Assembly (NCBI GenBank): GCA_016715965.1
Contig: JADJXG010000001.1
Coordinates: 3,105,501-3,169,500 of the forward strand
Source of the DNA: Saprospiraceae bacterium
Lineage (GTDB): Bacteria; Bacteroidota; Bacteroidia; Chitinophagales; Saprospiraceae
Length of the DNA: 64,000 nt
Direction: 5' to 3'
Shown here: positions 9,844 to 19,383 of the stretch, in pieces
Position numbering within the stretch: position 1 is the first letter of the stretch
Layout of the letters: each line of letters starts with the position of its first letter
The notes under the pieces: generated by a model
The model's database searches: none
What the model saw: the letters and a program-made list of their open reading frames with translations, nothing else
Told to the model about the DNA's origin: nothing
Translations under genes and position numbers: made by a program

Positions 9844-11459
9844 AAATAAAAATTTACACATTGCTTTCAGTTTATTTTGTTTTTTTAAATTTTGCCGGAA
9901 CTCAATCCAGCTATCGTTTGACATCGGGTGATGTGGATATTCGGATTACGGAAGTAATCGAAGTTGCAACACCGCCTTCTGCTCTCGCAACATCCAATCC
10001 GATGATTTGCATTGGATCCAATTACTCCTATTTGGATGGGCGCGGAGACGGTGTTTTGTTATCTCAGCTTGATCAAAGACTAAGTTCGATAAAGTCTTAT
10101 AAAATTTTTGGACAAAGAAGTCATCTTGCTGCAAAGGATTTGGTTTCGACCGGTTCCGATTATTTTATTCTTGGAGACATCGGCAACAGTGGAATTTTTA
10201 TTAGTAAAATATCAAATGCTGGCGTGCCGCAATGGTCGAAATCATTTCATTTTGCACAGGGAGGGAATCAAATTTCTGCTGTTGATCTTCTCTTTGCCAA
10301 CAACCAATTTTATCTTTTGACCAATGTACAAACTGAAGCATCCAATCCAAGTGGATTTTTAATTACACAATTGGCAGAAGATGGCCGTATAAATTGGTCC
10401 AAATGGTTTACAGGATCCTCAATTACTTCTCACCATTACTTCGGATCAAGCCTTACTTTTTCATCGGATCGAAGCATTCTGGTCAGTGGCAGAAGGGTGA
10501 GCATGGCTTCGGAATTTGACAAGGAGATATTCTTACTCAAATTGAATGAATCAGGAGAGAGCCAAATACAAAAAACAATGATTTTTTACAACTCATTTGG
10601 AAAGAGAATGAGTCCCGGAATTCCTTATCTGGATGTCAATGGGATCAATCTTCATTTGGTCGTTCAAGCAGTTGATCCTGGAAATGTACCCGGTAATCTA
10701 ACAGTAACCATGATTGACAATGATTTAAACATTCGCACCTGGAGAAATTACAGCCCAATGTTTCGAGTTGAAGAATTCAAAATTGGATCGAACAAATTTT
10801 TATTATCAGGTCAGAATACAGGAAGGAAAAGCGGCAATGGTTATGCCATGGTTGGAATCAACAATGCAAACGCCATACCGGAAATAGTAGATTATTACCA
10901 ATCGGGGTTTGAAAATTCGAGTCATCAAGGAAGTTCCTCGTTGGGTTTTCACAGGTCCTGGCAGAAGTATTTGATGGCATCACGACCAGATAATGGAAGG
11001 CATTCGGAAATTAGTTTTAGCATTCGTCCAGAAAGACAAGAGGCTTATTGCGCAGATACTTTTTCATTTACAGTGACAAAGGATCCAATTGATAATGAGG
11101 AATCTCTTGATCTGATTTCTGAAAATGTGGGTTTGGAAACTTCAGAATTGCAATTGATTGTGGAACCATTTGAGCAAAGATTGGAAGTTATTTGCAATCT
11201 GACTTCAACCGAAGAGCTTGCTTCAAAATTTAATATTTTTCCAACCATCGCCACTGATCGAATAAATATACTGAATCACGATGGAATTAATTTTCAAACG
11301 ATGATTACAGGCTTGGATGGGAAAGTTGTATACAAGCAGGCTGCTTTTCAAAAGGAACATATCGATATATCAGATTTTCCGGATGGAATCTATTTTTTGC
11401 AATTGACAGATTTGTTGACTGCTAAATCCTACACAGCAAAATTTATTAAGAAAGATTAA
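9840..11459 (+). CDS. Secreted propeller-like protein with T9SS sorting domain
   Basis: A 539-residue secreted protein. The ATG at 9840 overlaps the preceding TGA (ATGA) and begins a clear signal peptide (MKIKIYTLLSVYFVFLNFAG), so I prefer it to an in-frame ATG 99 bases upstream. The middle has repeated strands such as DYFILGDIGNSGIFISKI and GFLITQLAEDGRINWSKW, resembling SBBP-like beta-propeller repeats. The end is a T9SS type A domain (NIFPTIATDRINI ... ITGLDGKVVYKQ ... FPDGIYFLQLTD). The partner gene upstream is also a T9SS cargo, so the two may act together at the surface. Function unknown. Confidence 0.82.
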   Translation: MKIKIYTLLSVYFVFLNFAGTQSSYRLTSGDVDIRITEVIEVATPPSALATSNPMICIGSNYSYLDGRGDGVLLSQLDQRLSSIKSYKIFGQRSHLAAKDLVSTGSDYFILGDIGNSGIFISKISNAGVPQWSKSFHFAQGGNQISAVDLLFANNQFYLLTNVQTEASNPSGFLITQLAEDGRINWSKWFTGSSITSHHYFGSSLTFSSDRSILVSGRRVSMASEFDKEIFLLKLNESGESQIQKTMIFYNSFGKRMSPGIPYLDVNGINLHLVVQAVDPGNVPGNLTVTMIDNDLNIRTWRNYSPMFRVEEFKIGSNKFLLSGQNTGRKSGNGYAMVGINNANAIPEIVDYYQSGFENSSHQGSSSLGFHRSWQKYLMASRPDNGRHSEISFSIRPERQEAYCADTFSFTVTKDPIDNEESLDLISENVGLETSELQLIVEPFEQRLEVICNLTSTEELASKFNIFPTIATDRINILNHDGINFQTMITGLDGKVVYKQAAFQKEHIDISDFPDGIYFLQLTDLLTAKSYTAKFIKKD

Positions 11460-11794
11460 ATTCTGAAGAGTACACTGATAGGGTGTATTGTAAACTGGTT
11501 GTCTTGTTTTCCAATTCCAAAATCTTTGATTTGGATGGAATAATGGTCTGCTACTCATTTTTTATACGAACCCTTAGAGAATCATTGTATGGCAACTTGT
11601 AAATTTCATTCAAAATAATGGATTTATAATCGATTATCCCTGGGCTGATATCTTTCCTCTTGAATTTCAAAACGGCCTATTTAACACAGAGTTGAGTTTT
11701 AGCAAAAACAAGAGATCCTATCTCTGTTTAGGGTATATAAATCGGATAGGATGTGAGAATGAACTTATATTTGCAAAAATTATATATAAAGGAT
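11460..11794. other. Intergenic region before thyA
   Basis: About 335 bases without a convincing gene. The only signal I can support is the TATATTTG box near its 3' end. A minus-strand frame from about 11650 to 11463 reads protein-like but has an in-frame TAG and no start, so it is at most a relic. Confidence 0.5.
11766..11773 (+). promoter_or_regulatory. -7 box for thyA; decides the start codon
   Basis: TATATTTG is a full TAnnTTTG match 21 bases before the ATG at 11795. Transcription from it would begin after the two upstream in-frame ATGs (11753 and 11759), which supports 11795 as the true start. No TTG sits at the -33 position. Confidence 0.5.
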
Positions 11795-12589
11795 ATGAAT
11801 GCTTATCTACAGCTATTGGAAAAAGTATTGAAGGAAGGAGTGGTTAAATCAGACCGAACCGGGACCGGCACCAAAAGTATTTTTGGATATCAGATGCGAT
11901 TTGAGCTTTCGAAAGGTTTTCCCCTGCTTACCACAAAGAGAATTCATTTGAAATCTGTTATTTATGAATTGCTTTGGTTTTTGAAGGGAGATACGAACGT
12001 TCAGTATCTGAATGAGCATGGTGTCACTATTTGGGACGAATGGGCCAGTGAACAGGGAGAGCTAGGACCAGTTTACGGTCAACAGTGGAGATCATGGAAT
12101 TGTAAAGACGGACGTGTTATTGATCAGATTTCAGACGTCATTCATACCCTTAAAACCAATCCTGATTCCCGGAGAATGGTCGTTTCTGCTTGGAATGTGG
12201 AAGACCTTCCCAAAATGGCATTAAATCCGTGCCACTGTCTTTTCCAATTTTATGTGTCTGAAGGCAAATTATCTTGTCAGCTTTACCAAAGAAGTGCAGA
12301 CTTGTTTTTGGGAGTCCCGTTTAATATTGCATCTTATGCATTACTCACCATGATGATGGCTCAAGTATGCCATTTGGAGCCTGGCGATTTTGTCCATAGC
12401 TTCGGAGACGTTCACTTGTATTTAAATCACATCGACCAGGCCAATGTACAACTTTCCAGAAGTCCATATCCCTTGCCTAAGATGCTGATCAACAAAAAAG
12501 TGGAGGATATTGATCAATTTGTTTTTAGTGATTTTGAGTTAATAAATTATCAATCTCATCCAGCGATCAAGGCACCCATTTCAGTATGA
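11795..12589 (+). CDS. thyA: Thymidylate synthase
   Basis: Methylates dUMP to dTMP with methylene-tetrahydrofolate. From the ATG at 11795 it is 264 residues, the same length as the E. coli enzyme, and it aligns without gaps: DRTGTGTKSIFG, FPLLTTKRIHLKS, the active-site LNPCHCLFQFYV, the dUMP-binding LYQRSADLFLGVPFNIASY, and the C-terminal HPAIKAPISV. An earlier in-frame ATG at 11753 would add 14 residues not found in the family and lies before the likely transcription start. Dihydrofolate reductase, often adjacent, is not present here. The respiratory operon follows after 169 bases. Confidence 0.97.
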   Translation: MNAYLQLLEKVLKEGVVKSDRTGTGTKSIFGYQMRFELSKGFPLLTTKRIHLKSVIYELLWFLKGDTNVQYLNEHGVTIWDEWASEQGELGPVYGQQWRSWNCKDGRVIDQISDVIHTLKTNPDSRRMVVSAWNVEDLPKMALNPCHCLFQFYVSEGKLSCQLYQRSADLFLGVPFNIASYALLTMMMAQVCHLEPGDFVHSFGDVHLYLNHIDQANVQLSRSPYPLPKMLINKKVEDIDQFVFSDFELINYQSHPAIKAPISV

Positions 12590-12758
12590 ATTGCTACAAA
12601 TCAAAGGATTCGTCATATTCAAAAATAAAAATATTTATCCATTTATTGGGCCAAGAATTAGGAAATATTCGAAGAAGGCTTACTTTTGCACCGAAGTAAG
12701 CCACAATCCCTTACTTGTGAAAATTTGTAATTTGTATTCACTTATTTTTCAATCAATT

Positions 12759-14168
12759 ATGAGCTGCAAACAAGTTCTAAGGATTCTTATTGCTCTACTC
12801 TTCATTCAGTCGTTTGCTATGGCTGCTCCGGATATAGAGCTTGGAAAAACCTCTTTTAAAAACAATTGTGCCAGCTGTCACAACAAAAATATGAAAGACG
12901 CCCTGACAGGACCTGCACTTGCGGGATTTGTAGAGCGTTGGGCAGCATATCCAAAAGAGGACCTTTATAAGTGGATACGGAATTCTCAGGCCATGATCAA
13001 TTCGGGGCACCCAAAAGCCAAAGAGCTATGGGATCAATACAAGCCAACTGTGATGACGGCCTTTCCGAATTTATCTGATGATGAAATTGAAAGTCTGACT
13101 TTATATATCAATGGGGTAGCTGAAGGTAGCTATCCACCAAAATCTGCAGATGTAGCGGGTGGTACAGCTGCATCGAATGCGACTTCAGCAGCTTCTTCTC
13201 CAATATGGTTGTACCTTATTTTTGGCATCCTGTTGGCACTTGCTCTTTTCCTCTGGAGCTTACAAAATGATTTAATTTACTCTAAAAAATTGGCAGAAGG
13301 CGATCCAACGGCATCAAGAAGATCAGTTTGGGAACTATTGACCAGTAAATCCGTGGTCACTTTTGTCATTTTCGCTTTGGTTCTTTTTGGGGGATATACT
13401 ACGGTTAATAATGCCATTTCATTGGGTCGTCAGCAAAATTATGCCCCTGAGCAACCAATCAAATTCAGTCACGCTACACATGCGGGACTGCATAAGATAG
13501 ATTGCAATTATTGTCACGATGGTGCCAGGAGAAGCAAACAAAGTGTGATTCCTCCAGCCAGCACTTGTATGAATTGCCATAAAGCAATCAAAACAGGAAG
13601 CAAATACGGTACTGCTGAATTGACTAAAATTTATGCTTCCATTGGATTTGACCCCTTGACTGACAAATATATCCCTAATTATGAATCCCTTAGCAATGAG
13701 GAAATTAAAAACATCTATACCAAATGGATTGGCGAAGAATATAAAAAAGCAAATGCAGTTGCTTCTATAAGTGGTGATGCTCAAGTTTTGGTCGATGAGC
13801 AATGGAGCAATATTGAAGCTTCACTTACACACGAATCCAAGCCCAAAGTTTCAGGTCCGATCGAATGGATTAGAATCCATAATTTACCAGACCATGTTTA
13901 CTTTAACCACTCACAGCATGTGACCATTGGAAAATTGGATTGTCAAAAATGTCACGGTAAGGTGGAAGAAATGGATGTTCTAAGACAATATTCTCCACTC
14001 TCTATGGGATGGTGTATTAATTGTCACCGTCAGACGGATGTAAAGTTTCAGGACAATGCATATTATGAAACTTACAAAACATACCATCAGGAACTTAAAG
14101 ATGGAAAGAGAACCAGTGTAAAAGTTTCCGATATTGGAGGTCTTGAATGTCAAAAATGTCACTATTGA
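12759..14168 (+). CDS. actA: ACIII subunit ActA, multiheme cytochrome c (six CxxCH motifs)
   Basis: Membrane-anchored multiheme cytochrome of alternative complex III, a menaquinol:acceptor oxidoreductase. From the ATG at 12759 it has 469 residues. A signal peptide (1-22) is followed by a mono-heme c domain (Cys37-Cys40-His41, possible axial Met99), two hydrophobic segments (~149-167 and ~198-214), then five CxxCH sites at Cys249, 270, 395, 419 and 464. Upstream in-frame codons (from 12591) are rejected because they precede the signal peptide. First gene of the act-cox operon; actB starts 16 bases after its stop. The N-terminal heme domain adds one heme to the five I expect for ActA. Confidence 0.93.
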   Translation: MSCKQVLRILIALLFIQSFAMAAPDIELGKTSFKNNCASCHNKNMKDALTGPALAGFVERWAAYPKEDLYKWIRNSQAMINSGHPKAKELWDQYKPTVMTAFPNLSDDEIESLTLYINGVAEGSYPPKSADVAGGTAASNATSAASSPIWLYLIFGILLALALFLWSLQNDLIYSKKLAEGDPTASRRSVWELLTSKSVVTFVIFALVLFGGYTTVNNAISLGRQQNYAPEQPIKFSHATHAGLHKIDCNYCHDGARRSKQSVIPPASTCMNCHKAIKTGSKYGTAELTKIYASIGFDPLTDKYIPNYESLSNEEIKNIYTKWIGEEYKKANAVASISGDAQVLVDEQWSNIEASLTHESKPKVSGPIEWIRIHNLPDHVYFNHSQHVTIGKLDCQKCHGKVEEMDVLRQYSPLSMGWCINCHRQTDVKFQDNAYYETYKTYHQELKDGKRTSVKVSDIGGLECQKCHY

Positions 14169-14184
14169 TTTTACTAAATATCAA

Positions 14185-17100
14185 ATGATGAAAAGTAATG
14201 TAAATGGTTGGGTGAGTTTGGATGAATTGAATAATGACAATTCTTTTGTTGAAGCCCAGCAAGCTGAAGTGAATCCGGTGGCCATGGAAGCTATCCTTGA
14301 AGATGAGAAGCTCATGGATCTGTCTTCCAACAGAAGGGATTTTTTAAAAATGCTCGGTTTTGGAATAAGTGCTGCTACCTTAGCGTCTTGTGAGATTCCG
14401 GTTAAAAGAGCGATTCCTTATGTGGTAGCACCGGATGAAATTGTACCGGGTGTAGCCAATTATTATGCATCTTCTTTCGTCAATGGTGGAGACTACTGTT
14501 CCATTTTGGTAAAAACCAGAGAGGGAAGACCCATCAAAATTGAAGGAAATCCTTCTTCAAAAGTTACTTTTGGAGGGACCTCAGCAAGGGTTCAAGCATC
14601 CGTTTTATCATTGTATGACATCAACCGATTAAAAAACCCTGCAAAAATTAATAATGGTGAAGCTACAGAAATGAGCTGGCAGGATTTGGATGCAGAAATT
14701 ATAGGAAAGCTGAATTCAAATTCAAAAATACGCATCATTGGTTCCACTCAAATGAGTCCTACTGCGCTAAAGGTAGTTGAGGAATTTTGTACCAAGTTTC
14801 CAAATGCAAGACACCTCCAATATGATCCGATTTCCAGCGCTGCCTTGCTGCAGGCTGTACAAAATTCATTTGGCCAAAGAGCGCTTCCTGATTATAGATT
14901 TGATCAGGCAGAAACCATTGTTAGCTTTAACGCCGATTTTTTAGGCACCTGGATTTCACCCATTGAGTATTCTTCTCAATACGCCAAACGAAGGACCATC
15001 CAAGCCTTGGATCCAAAAATGTCCAGACATTATCAGGTCGAATCTCACATGTCAATGACCGGGTCTAATGCAGATAGCAGAATATTGGTTAAGCCTTCCG
15101 AACAAGGTGTGGCCATTGCTTATTTATACAATTTGATTGCTTCGAAGGCCGGACAAGCTTCTCAGCCAGAAAGTAGTGGTTTAACTGATCGGGCAAAAAA
15201 GGGACTGAATGCAGCAGCAGAATCACTTTGGTCCAATGCAGGTAAATCGCTGGTGGTTTCTGCATCCAACAATGTTGCGGAACAAACACTGGTTCTAGCG
15301 ATAAATTCTTTATTGGGAAATATTGGTAAGACCATTGGCTTTAGTAGAGTTTCTTATCAGCGCAAGGGGGATGAAAGATTGATGACTGAATGTCTAAAAG
15401 AAATTAACTCTTCTCAAGTGGATGCTTTGATTTTCTGGAATTCCAATCCTTGTTATGATCTTCCCAATGGGTCTGAATGGGCTTCTGCAATATCCAAAGT
15501 AGGCTTGAGTATTAGTTTTAATACCATAATGGATGAAACCACAGCACTATGCCAATACAGCGCTCCTGATCATCATTTTCTGGAGTCTTGGGGTGACGCA
15601 GAACCCAAGAGGGGCTTATTGTCATTGATGCAACCAGCCATCAATCCAATTTTCAAAACAAGGCAAAGTCCACATTCTTTATTAGTTTGGGCTTCCAGCT
15701 CTAATTTGTTAGCAACAGCAGAACAGCCTTATTATGAATATTTAAAATCCAATTGGAAGAACAGTTATTACTCAGGTCCAGACTTTCAGACTTTCTGGGA
15801 TAGCTCACTTCACAATGGTGTTTTTGAACGTGAATCTGGCCTTCCAGATACCCTTGCTTTCAACGGCAATATAGCAGAATCACTGTCCGGAATTGGCAAA
15901 CCTTCAAGTTCTCCCAACGAAATCGTTTTTTACGAATCCATCGGAGTGGGAAATGGACAATATGCCAACAATCCCTGGTTGCAGGAACTCCCAGACCCCG
16001 TGATGAGAACGACCTGGGGGAATTATTTGGGTAGTACGGTTTCCTTTGATGGCGATCGGAGATTTTTGGTAGAAAATGGAGTGAAAGAAGATGGAGAGAT
16101 TCTAGATCTTAAAATAGCTGATTCCGTTTATACCCTTGGCTCAGTCAAACAATTTGGTTTGTTGAGCGGTACGACTTCAGTAGCTTTAGGTTATGGGAGA
16201 AAACAGGCTGGAGTTTGTGGTACAGGAGTTGGAACCGATTTTTACCCTTCATTGACAACAGACGCAAACGGATTTACACAATATTTTCAATCCAATGTAG
16301 AAATTGGAAAATCTTCCGGTAAGATCGAAAAGCACTTTGCCTGCGTGCAACACCACCACACTTTGGGTGTAACTGCGATTGAAAAAAGTTCTGGTCAAAC
16401 CTTTAACGCGGATGAAGCGGCATTGGTCGATGATGCTTTTAAAGGAATGACCAAAGGATATCAGGGTTCGTTGACAAAACGATCCATTTTCAGACATTCA
16501 CATGTATCTGAAATAAAGGAAAAAACGGAGGCACTTCTCAAAGAAAGAAAAGCCCATCAGCATCTCAATGAACAAACCCTCTATCCCGGACATGATTACC
16601 TCTTTAATGCCGGGCATCAATGGGGAATGCACATTGATTTGAATGCCTGCATTGGTTGTGGTTCATGTGCGGTGGCCTGTATGGCTGAAAATAATGTACC
16701 GGTGGTTGGAAAGAAGGAAGTGTCACGACACCACGAAATGACCTGGTTGAGAATAGATCGTTATTATTATGGGGATGTGGAAAATCCCAATGTGGTTTAT
16801 CAACCAATGATGTGTCAGCATTGCAACAATGCCCCATGTGAGAACGTATGTCCGGTCAATGCCACCAACCATTCCGCAGAAGGATTGAATCAGATGGCAT
16901 ACAACCGCTGCGTTGGTACAAGATATTGCGCCAATAATTGTCCTTACAAAGTCAGAAGATTTAATTGGTACGATTTTACCACAGCCGATTTATTTCCTGT
17001 TAATCAAAAGAACCTGGCTGGTGAAACTGAAAGACCCTATTATGCTGAAAATTTGGTGAGGATGGTGTTGAATCCGGATGTTACTGTCAGATCGAGAGGA

Positions 17101-17382
17101 GTCATTGAAAAATGTTCTTTCTGTGTTCAGAGAATTCAGGAAGGAAAGTTAAATGCAAAGAAATCTCAAAGAAAATTATTGGATTCAGATGTGCGCACGG
17201 CGTGTCAGACGGCTTGTCCTACCGGTGCCATTACTTTTGGTGACAAAAATAATCCGGAAAGTCAATTGTCCAAAAAACTGGACAATCCACTCAATTATCT
17301 GGTGTTGGAAGAAGTCAACGTTGCTTCATCTGTCAACTATACGATGAAAGTAAATAATAGAGATCACAGTATTGATGCTTAA
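14185..17382 (+). CDS. actB: ACIII subunit ActB, molybdopterin-family and iron-sulfur protein
   Basis: Large periplasmic subunit of ACIII, 1065 residues. The N-terminus carries a twin-arginine motif (NRRDFLKMLG, Arg50-Arg51) followed by a Cys in a lipobox-like TLASC (Cys69), so Tat export and lipid anchoring are likely. The first ~750 residues resemble the molybdopterin oxidoreductase fold, which in ActB is thought not to hold the cofactor. The C-terminal third is a four-cluster ferredoxin-type module: CIGCGSCAVAC, CQHCNNAPCENVCP, CVGTRYCANNCPYK, and CSFC with CQTACPTGA. Start 14185 or the adjacent 14188. actC follows after 28 bases. Confidence 0.95.
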   Translation: MMKSNVNGWVSLDELNNDNSFVEAQQAEVNPVAMEAILEDEKLMDLSSNRRDFLKMLGFGISAATLASCEIPVKRAIPYVVAPDEIVPGVANYYASSFVNGGDYCSILVKTREGRPIKIEGNPSSKVTFGGTSARVQASVLSLYDINRLKNPAKINNGEATEMSWQDLDAEIIGKLNSNSKIRIIGSTQMSPTALKVVEEFCTKFPNARHLQYDPISSAALLQAVQNSFGQRALPDYRFDQAETIVSFNADFLGTWISPIEYSSQYAKRRTIQALDPKMSRHYQVESHMSMTGSNADSRILVKPSEQGVAIAYLYNLIASKAGQASQPESSGLTDRAKKGLNAAAESLWSNAGKSLVVSASNNVAEQTLVLAINSLLGNIGKTIGFSRVSYQRKGDERLMTECLKEINSSQVDALIFWNSNPCYDLPNGSEWASAISKVGLSISFNTIMDETTALCQYSAPDHHFLESWGDAEPKRGLLSLMQPAINPIFKTRQSPHSLLVWASSSNLLATAEQPYYEYLKSNWKNSYYSGPDFQTFWDSSLHNGVFERESGLPDTLAFNGNIAESLSGIGKPSSSPNEIVFYESIGVGNGQYANNPWLQELPDPVMRTTWGNYLGSTVSFDGDRRFLVENGVKEDGEILDLKIADSVYTLGSVKQFGLLSGTTSVALGYGRKQAGVCGTGVGTDFYPSLTTDANGFTQYFQSNVEIGKSSGKIEKHFACVQHHHTLGVTAIEKSSGQTFNADEAALVDDAFKGMTKGYQGSLTKRSIFRHSHVSEIKEKTEALLKERKAHQHLNEQTLYPGHDYLFNAGHQWGMHIDLNACIGCGSCAVACMAENNVPVVGKKEVSRHHEMTWLRIDRYYYGDVENPNVVYQPMMCQHCNNAPCENVCPVNATNHSAEGLNQMAYNRCVGTRYCANNCPYKVRRFNWYDFTTADLFPVNQKNLAGETERPYYAENLVRMVLNPDVTVRSRGVIEKCSFCVQRIQEGKLNAKKSQRKLLDSDVRTACQTACPTGAITFGDKNNPESQLSKKLDNPLNYLVLEEVNVASSVNYTMKVNNRDHSIDA

Positions 17383-17410
17383 TATTTATAACTAAATTAA
17401 AAGAATCGAA

Positions 17411-18835
17411 ATGGCTGGAGGATATGTAGCCCCTGTAAGAAGACCACTTGTTGAAGGACATAAAACCTATCATCAGATTACTGAGGATTTATGTGCTCCA
17501 ACGGAAAGAGCTCCCAGCAGAGCCTGGATTATTGCATTCATTGTATCAGTAAGTGTTCTATCGTTTGGTGTTTTTTGCATTTTGTGGACCATCTGGATGG
17601 GTACTGGTAGCTGGAACCTTAACCGTACCATTGGTTGGGGTTATGACATTACCAATTTCGTTTGGTGGATTGGTATTGGTCACGCGGGAACGCTGATTTC
17701 TGCTATCCTTATGCTATTCAGACAAAGATGGCGTACAGGTGTCAACCGCGCTGCCGAGGCCATGACCATTTTTGCGGTGATTTGTGCAGCCTTGTTTCCG
17801 GTCATTCACGTTGGTAGGGTGTGGGTGGTTTTTTACTTTCTGCCTTATCCCAACACACGGGGTTCACTTTGGGTGAATTTTAATAGCCCTCTCTTATGGG
17901 ATGTATTTGCCATATCGACTTATTTTTCGGTTTCTCTATTGTTTTGGTACACGGGACTTGTCCCTGATTTCGCCACCGTCAGAAACAGAGCAAGTGGACT
18001 TCGCAAGAAAATATACAATGCACTTTCATTCGGGTGGACAGGATCTGCAAAGCATTGGCAAAGGTGGGAATCTTTGTCTTTGGTGTTGGCAGGCTTGTCT
18101 ACACCACTGGTGCTTTCGGTTCACACCATCGTAAGTTTTGATTTTGCTACTTCGGTTATACCTGGTTGGCATACAACAATATTTCCTCCATACTTTGTCG
18201 CTGGTGCTATTTTTTCAGGATTTGCCATGGTGCAAACCCTGATGGTCATTACAAGAAAGATTCTAAAACTTGAAGAATACATAACCCTTGAGCACATTGA
18301 ATCCATGAACAAGGTCATCCTGGTTACAGGAACGATTGTTGGTGTTGCGTATTTAACGGAGCTGTTTATCGCCTGGTATTCCGGTTATGTTTATGAGCAA
18401 TTTGCATTTTTCAACCGTGCCATGGGAATTTACTGGTGGTCTTATTTTGGTATGATGGCCTGCAATGTGATTTCACCACAAATCTTTTGGGTGAAAAAAT
18501 TCAGGAGGAGCATTTTTGTGACTTTTTTCATGTCAATATTTGTCAATATCGGTATGTGGTTTGAGCGTTTTGTTATTATTGCTACCACACTAGCAAGGGA
18601 TTATTTGCCATCTTCCTGGAGTTATTATTATCCAACTTGGGTTGAAATCGGAATATTTGTTGGAACAATCGGTTTGTTCTTTACATTTTACATGATTTTT
18701 ACAAGAGTAGCTCCGGTGGTGGCCATTGCTGAGGTCAAACACATCCTCAAAGTAGCGGGAGACCAATACATTGGCGACCATAAAATACACGCCTCTCATT
18801 CCCATGAAACCCACGAAACCCATTCAAATCATTAA
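17411..18835 (+). CDS. actC: ACIII subunit ActC, NrfD/PsrC-type membrane protein
   Basis: A 474-residue polytopic membrane subunit of ACIII that should hold the quinol-binding site and take electrons to the iron-sulfur subunit ActB. About ten hydrophobic segments are visible, with NrfD-type features including TNFVWWIGIGHAGTLISAILML and the amphipathic stretch HTIVSFDFATSVIPGWHTT. The C-terminus is a His-rich tail (HASHSHETHETHSNH). It is located between actB and actD as in other Bacteroidota. Identification is secure from both sequence and order. Confidence 0.95.
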   Translation: MAGGYVAPVRRPLVEGHKTYHQITEDLCAPTERAPSRAWIIAFIVSVSVLSFGVFCILWTIWMGTGSWNLNRTIGWGYDITNFVWWIGIGHAGTLISAILMLFRQRWRTGVNRAAEAMTIFAVICAALFPVIHVGRVWVVFYFLPYPNTRGSLWVNFNSPLLWDVFAISTYFSVSLLFWYTGLVPDFATVRNRASGLRKKIYNALSFGWTGSAKHWQRWESLSLVLAGLSTPLVLSVHTIVSFDFATSVIPGWHTTIFPPYFVAGAIFSGFAMVQTLMVITRKILKLEEYITLEHIESMNKVILVTGTIVGVAYLTELFIAWYSGYVYEQFAFFNRAMGIYWWSYFGMMACNVISPQIFWVKKFRRSIFVTFFMSIFVNIGMWFERFVIIATTLARDYLPSSWSYYYPTWVEIGIFVGTIGLFFTFYMIFTRVAPVVAIAEVKHILKVAGDQYIGDHKIHASHSHETHETHSNH

Positions 18836-18859
18836 TCCAAGAAACAGAATCATAGAAAT

Positions 18860-19381
18860 ATGAGACAATATAACAAAGAAGTTATCTACGGCATTTACAA
18901 CGACGAAGAGGTGTTGCTGAAAGCGGTGCGAAAAGCCAAAAGTGAGCATCTGGAAATCATGGATGTTTTTACACCATTCCCTGTGCATGGATTGGATCAG
19001 GCGATGGGTTTGAGTGAATCCCGACTGCACCAAATTGGATTTGTATATGGTGCTTTGGGCACCCTGACTGCTTTTTTGGGAATGACCTGGATTTTTACAC
19101 AGGATTGGCCTACGATCTTTGGAGGTAAGCCATATTGGCCGGCACCTGCATTCATTCCAATTACATTTGAATTGACGGTACTGTTTGCTTCATGGGGAAT
19201 GACAATTACTTTTTATACCATTTGCGGATTATGGCCAGGAGTAAGCAACCCACAATTGGATCTCAGAACCACGGATGATAAATTTTGTCTGGCTTTTGAT
19301 ACCAGCGAAGTATCTCCCGCTGATGCCAATCAATTTTTTCAAAACACTGGAGCTGAGGAAGTAAATAGCAAAAACATTTAA
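18860..19381 (+). CDS. actD: ACIII subunit ActD (DUF3341)
   Basis: A 173-residue subunit with a cytoplasmic-type N-terminal domain (VIYGIYNDEEVLLKAVRKAK ... DVFTPFPVHGLDQAMG) followed by two membrane helices (about 57-79 and 97-122). This is the DUF3341 pattern of ActD. It has no cofactor motif and is thought to stabilise the membrane sector of ACIII. The next gene starts 2 bases after its stop, which implies close translational coupling with actE. Confidence 0.93.
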   Translation: MRQYNKEVIYGIYNDEEVLLKAVRKAKSEHLEIMDVFTPFPVHGLDQAMGLSESRLHQIGFVYGALGTLTAFLGMTWIFTQDWPTIFGGKPYWPAPAFIPITFELTVLFASWGMTITFYTICGLWPGVSNPQLDLRTTDDKFCLAFDTSEVSPADANQFFQNTGAEEVNSKNI

Positions 19382-19383
19382 TA

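Noticed and set aside
11463..11650. Protein-like minus-strand reading between the T9SS gene and thyA
   Set aside because: It has an in-frame TAG, no start codon and no family I can name; at most a relic.
14185..17382. ActB as an active molybdenum enzyme
   Set aside because: The gene sits in an ACIII operon and ActB is thought to lack the cofactor; no additional evidence of a bound molybdopterin was seen.
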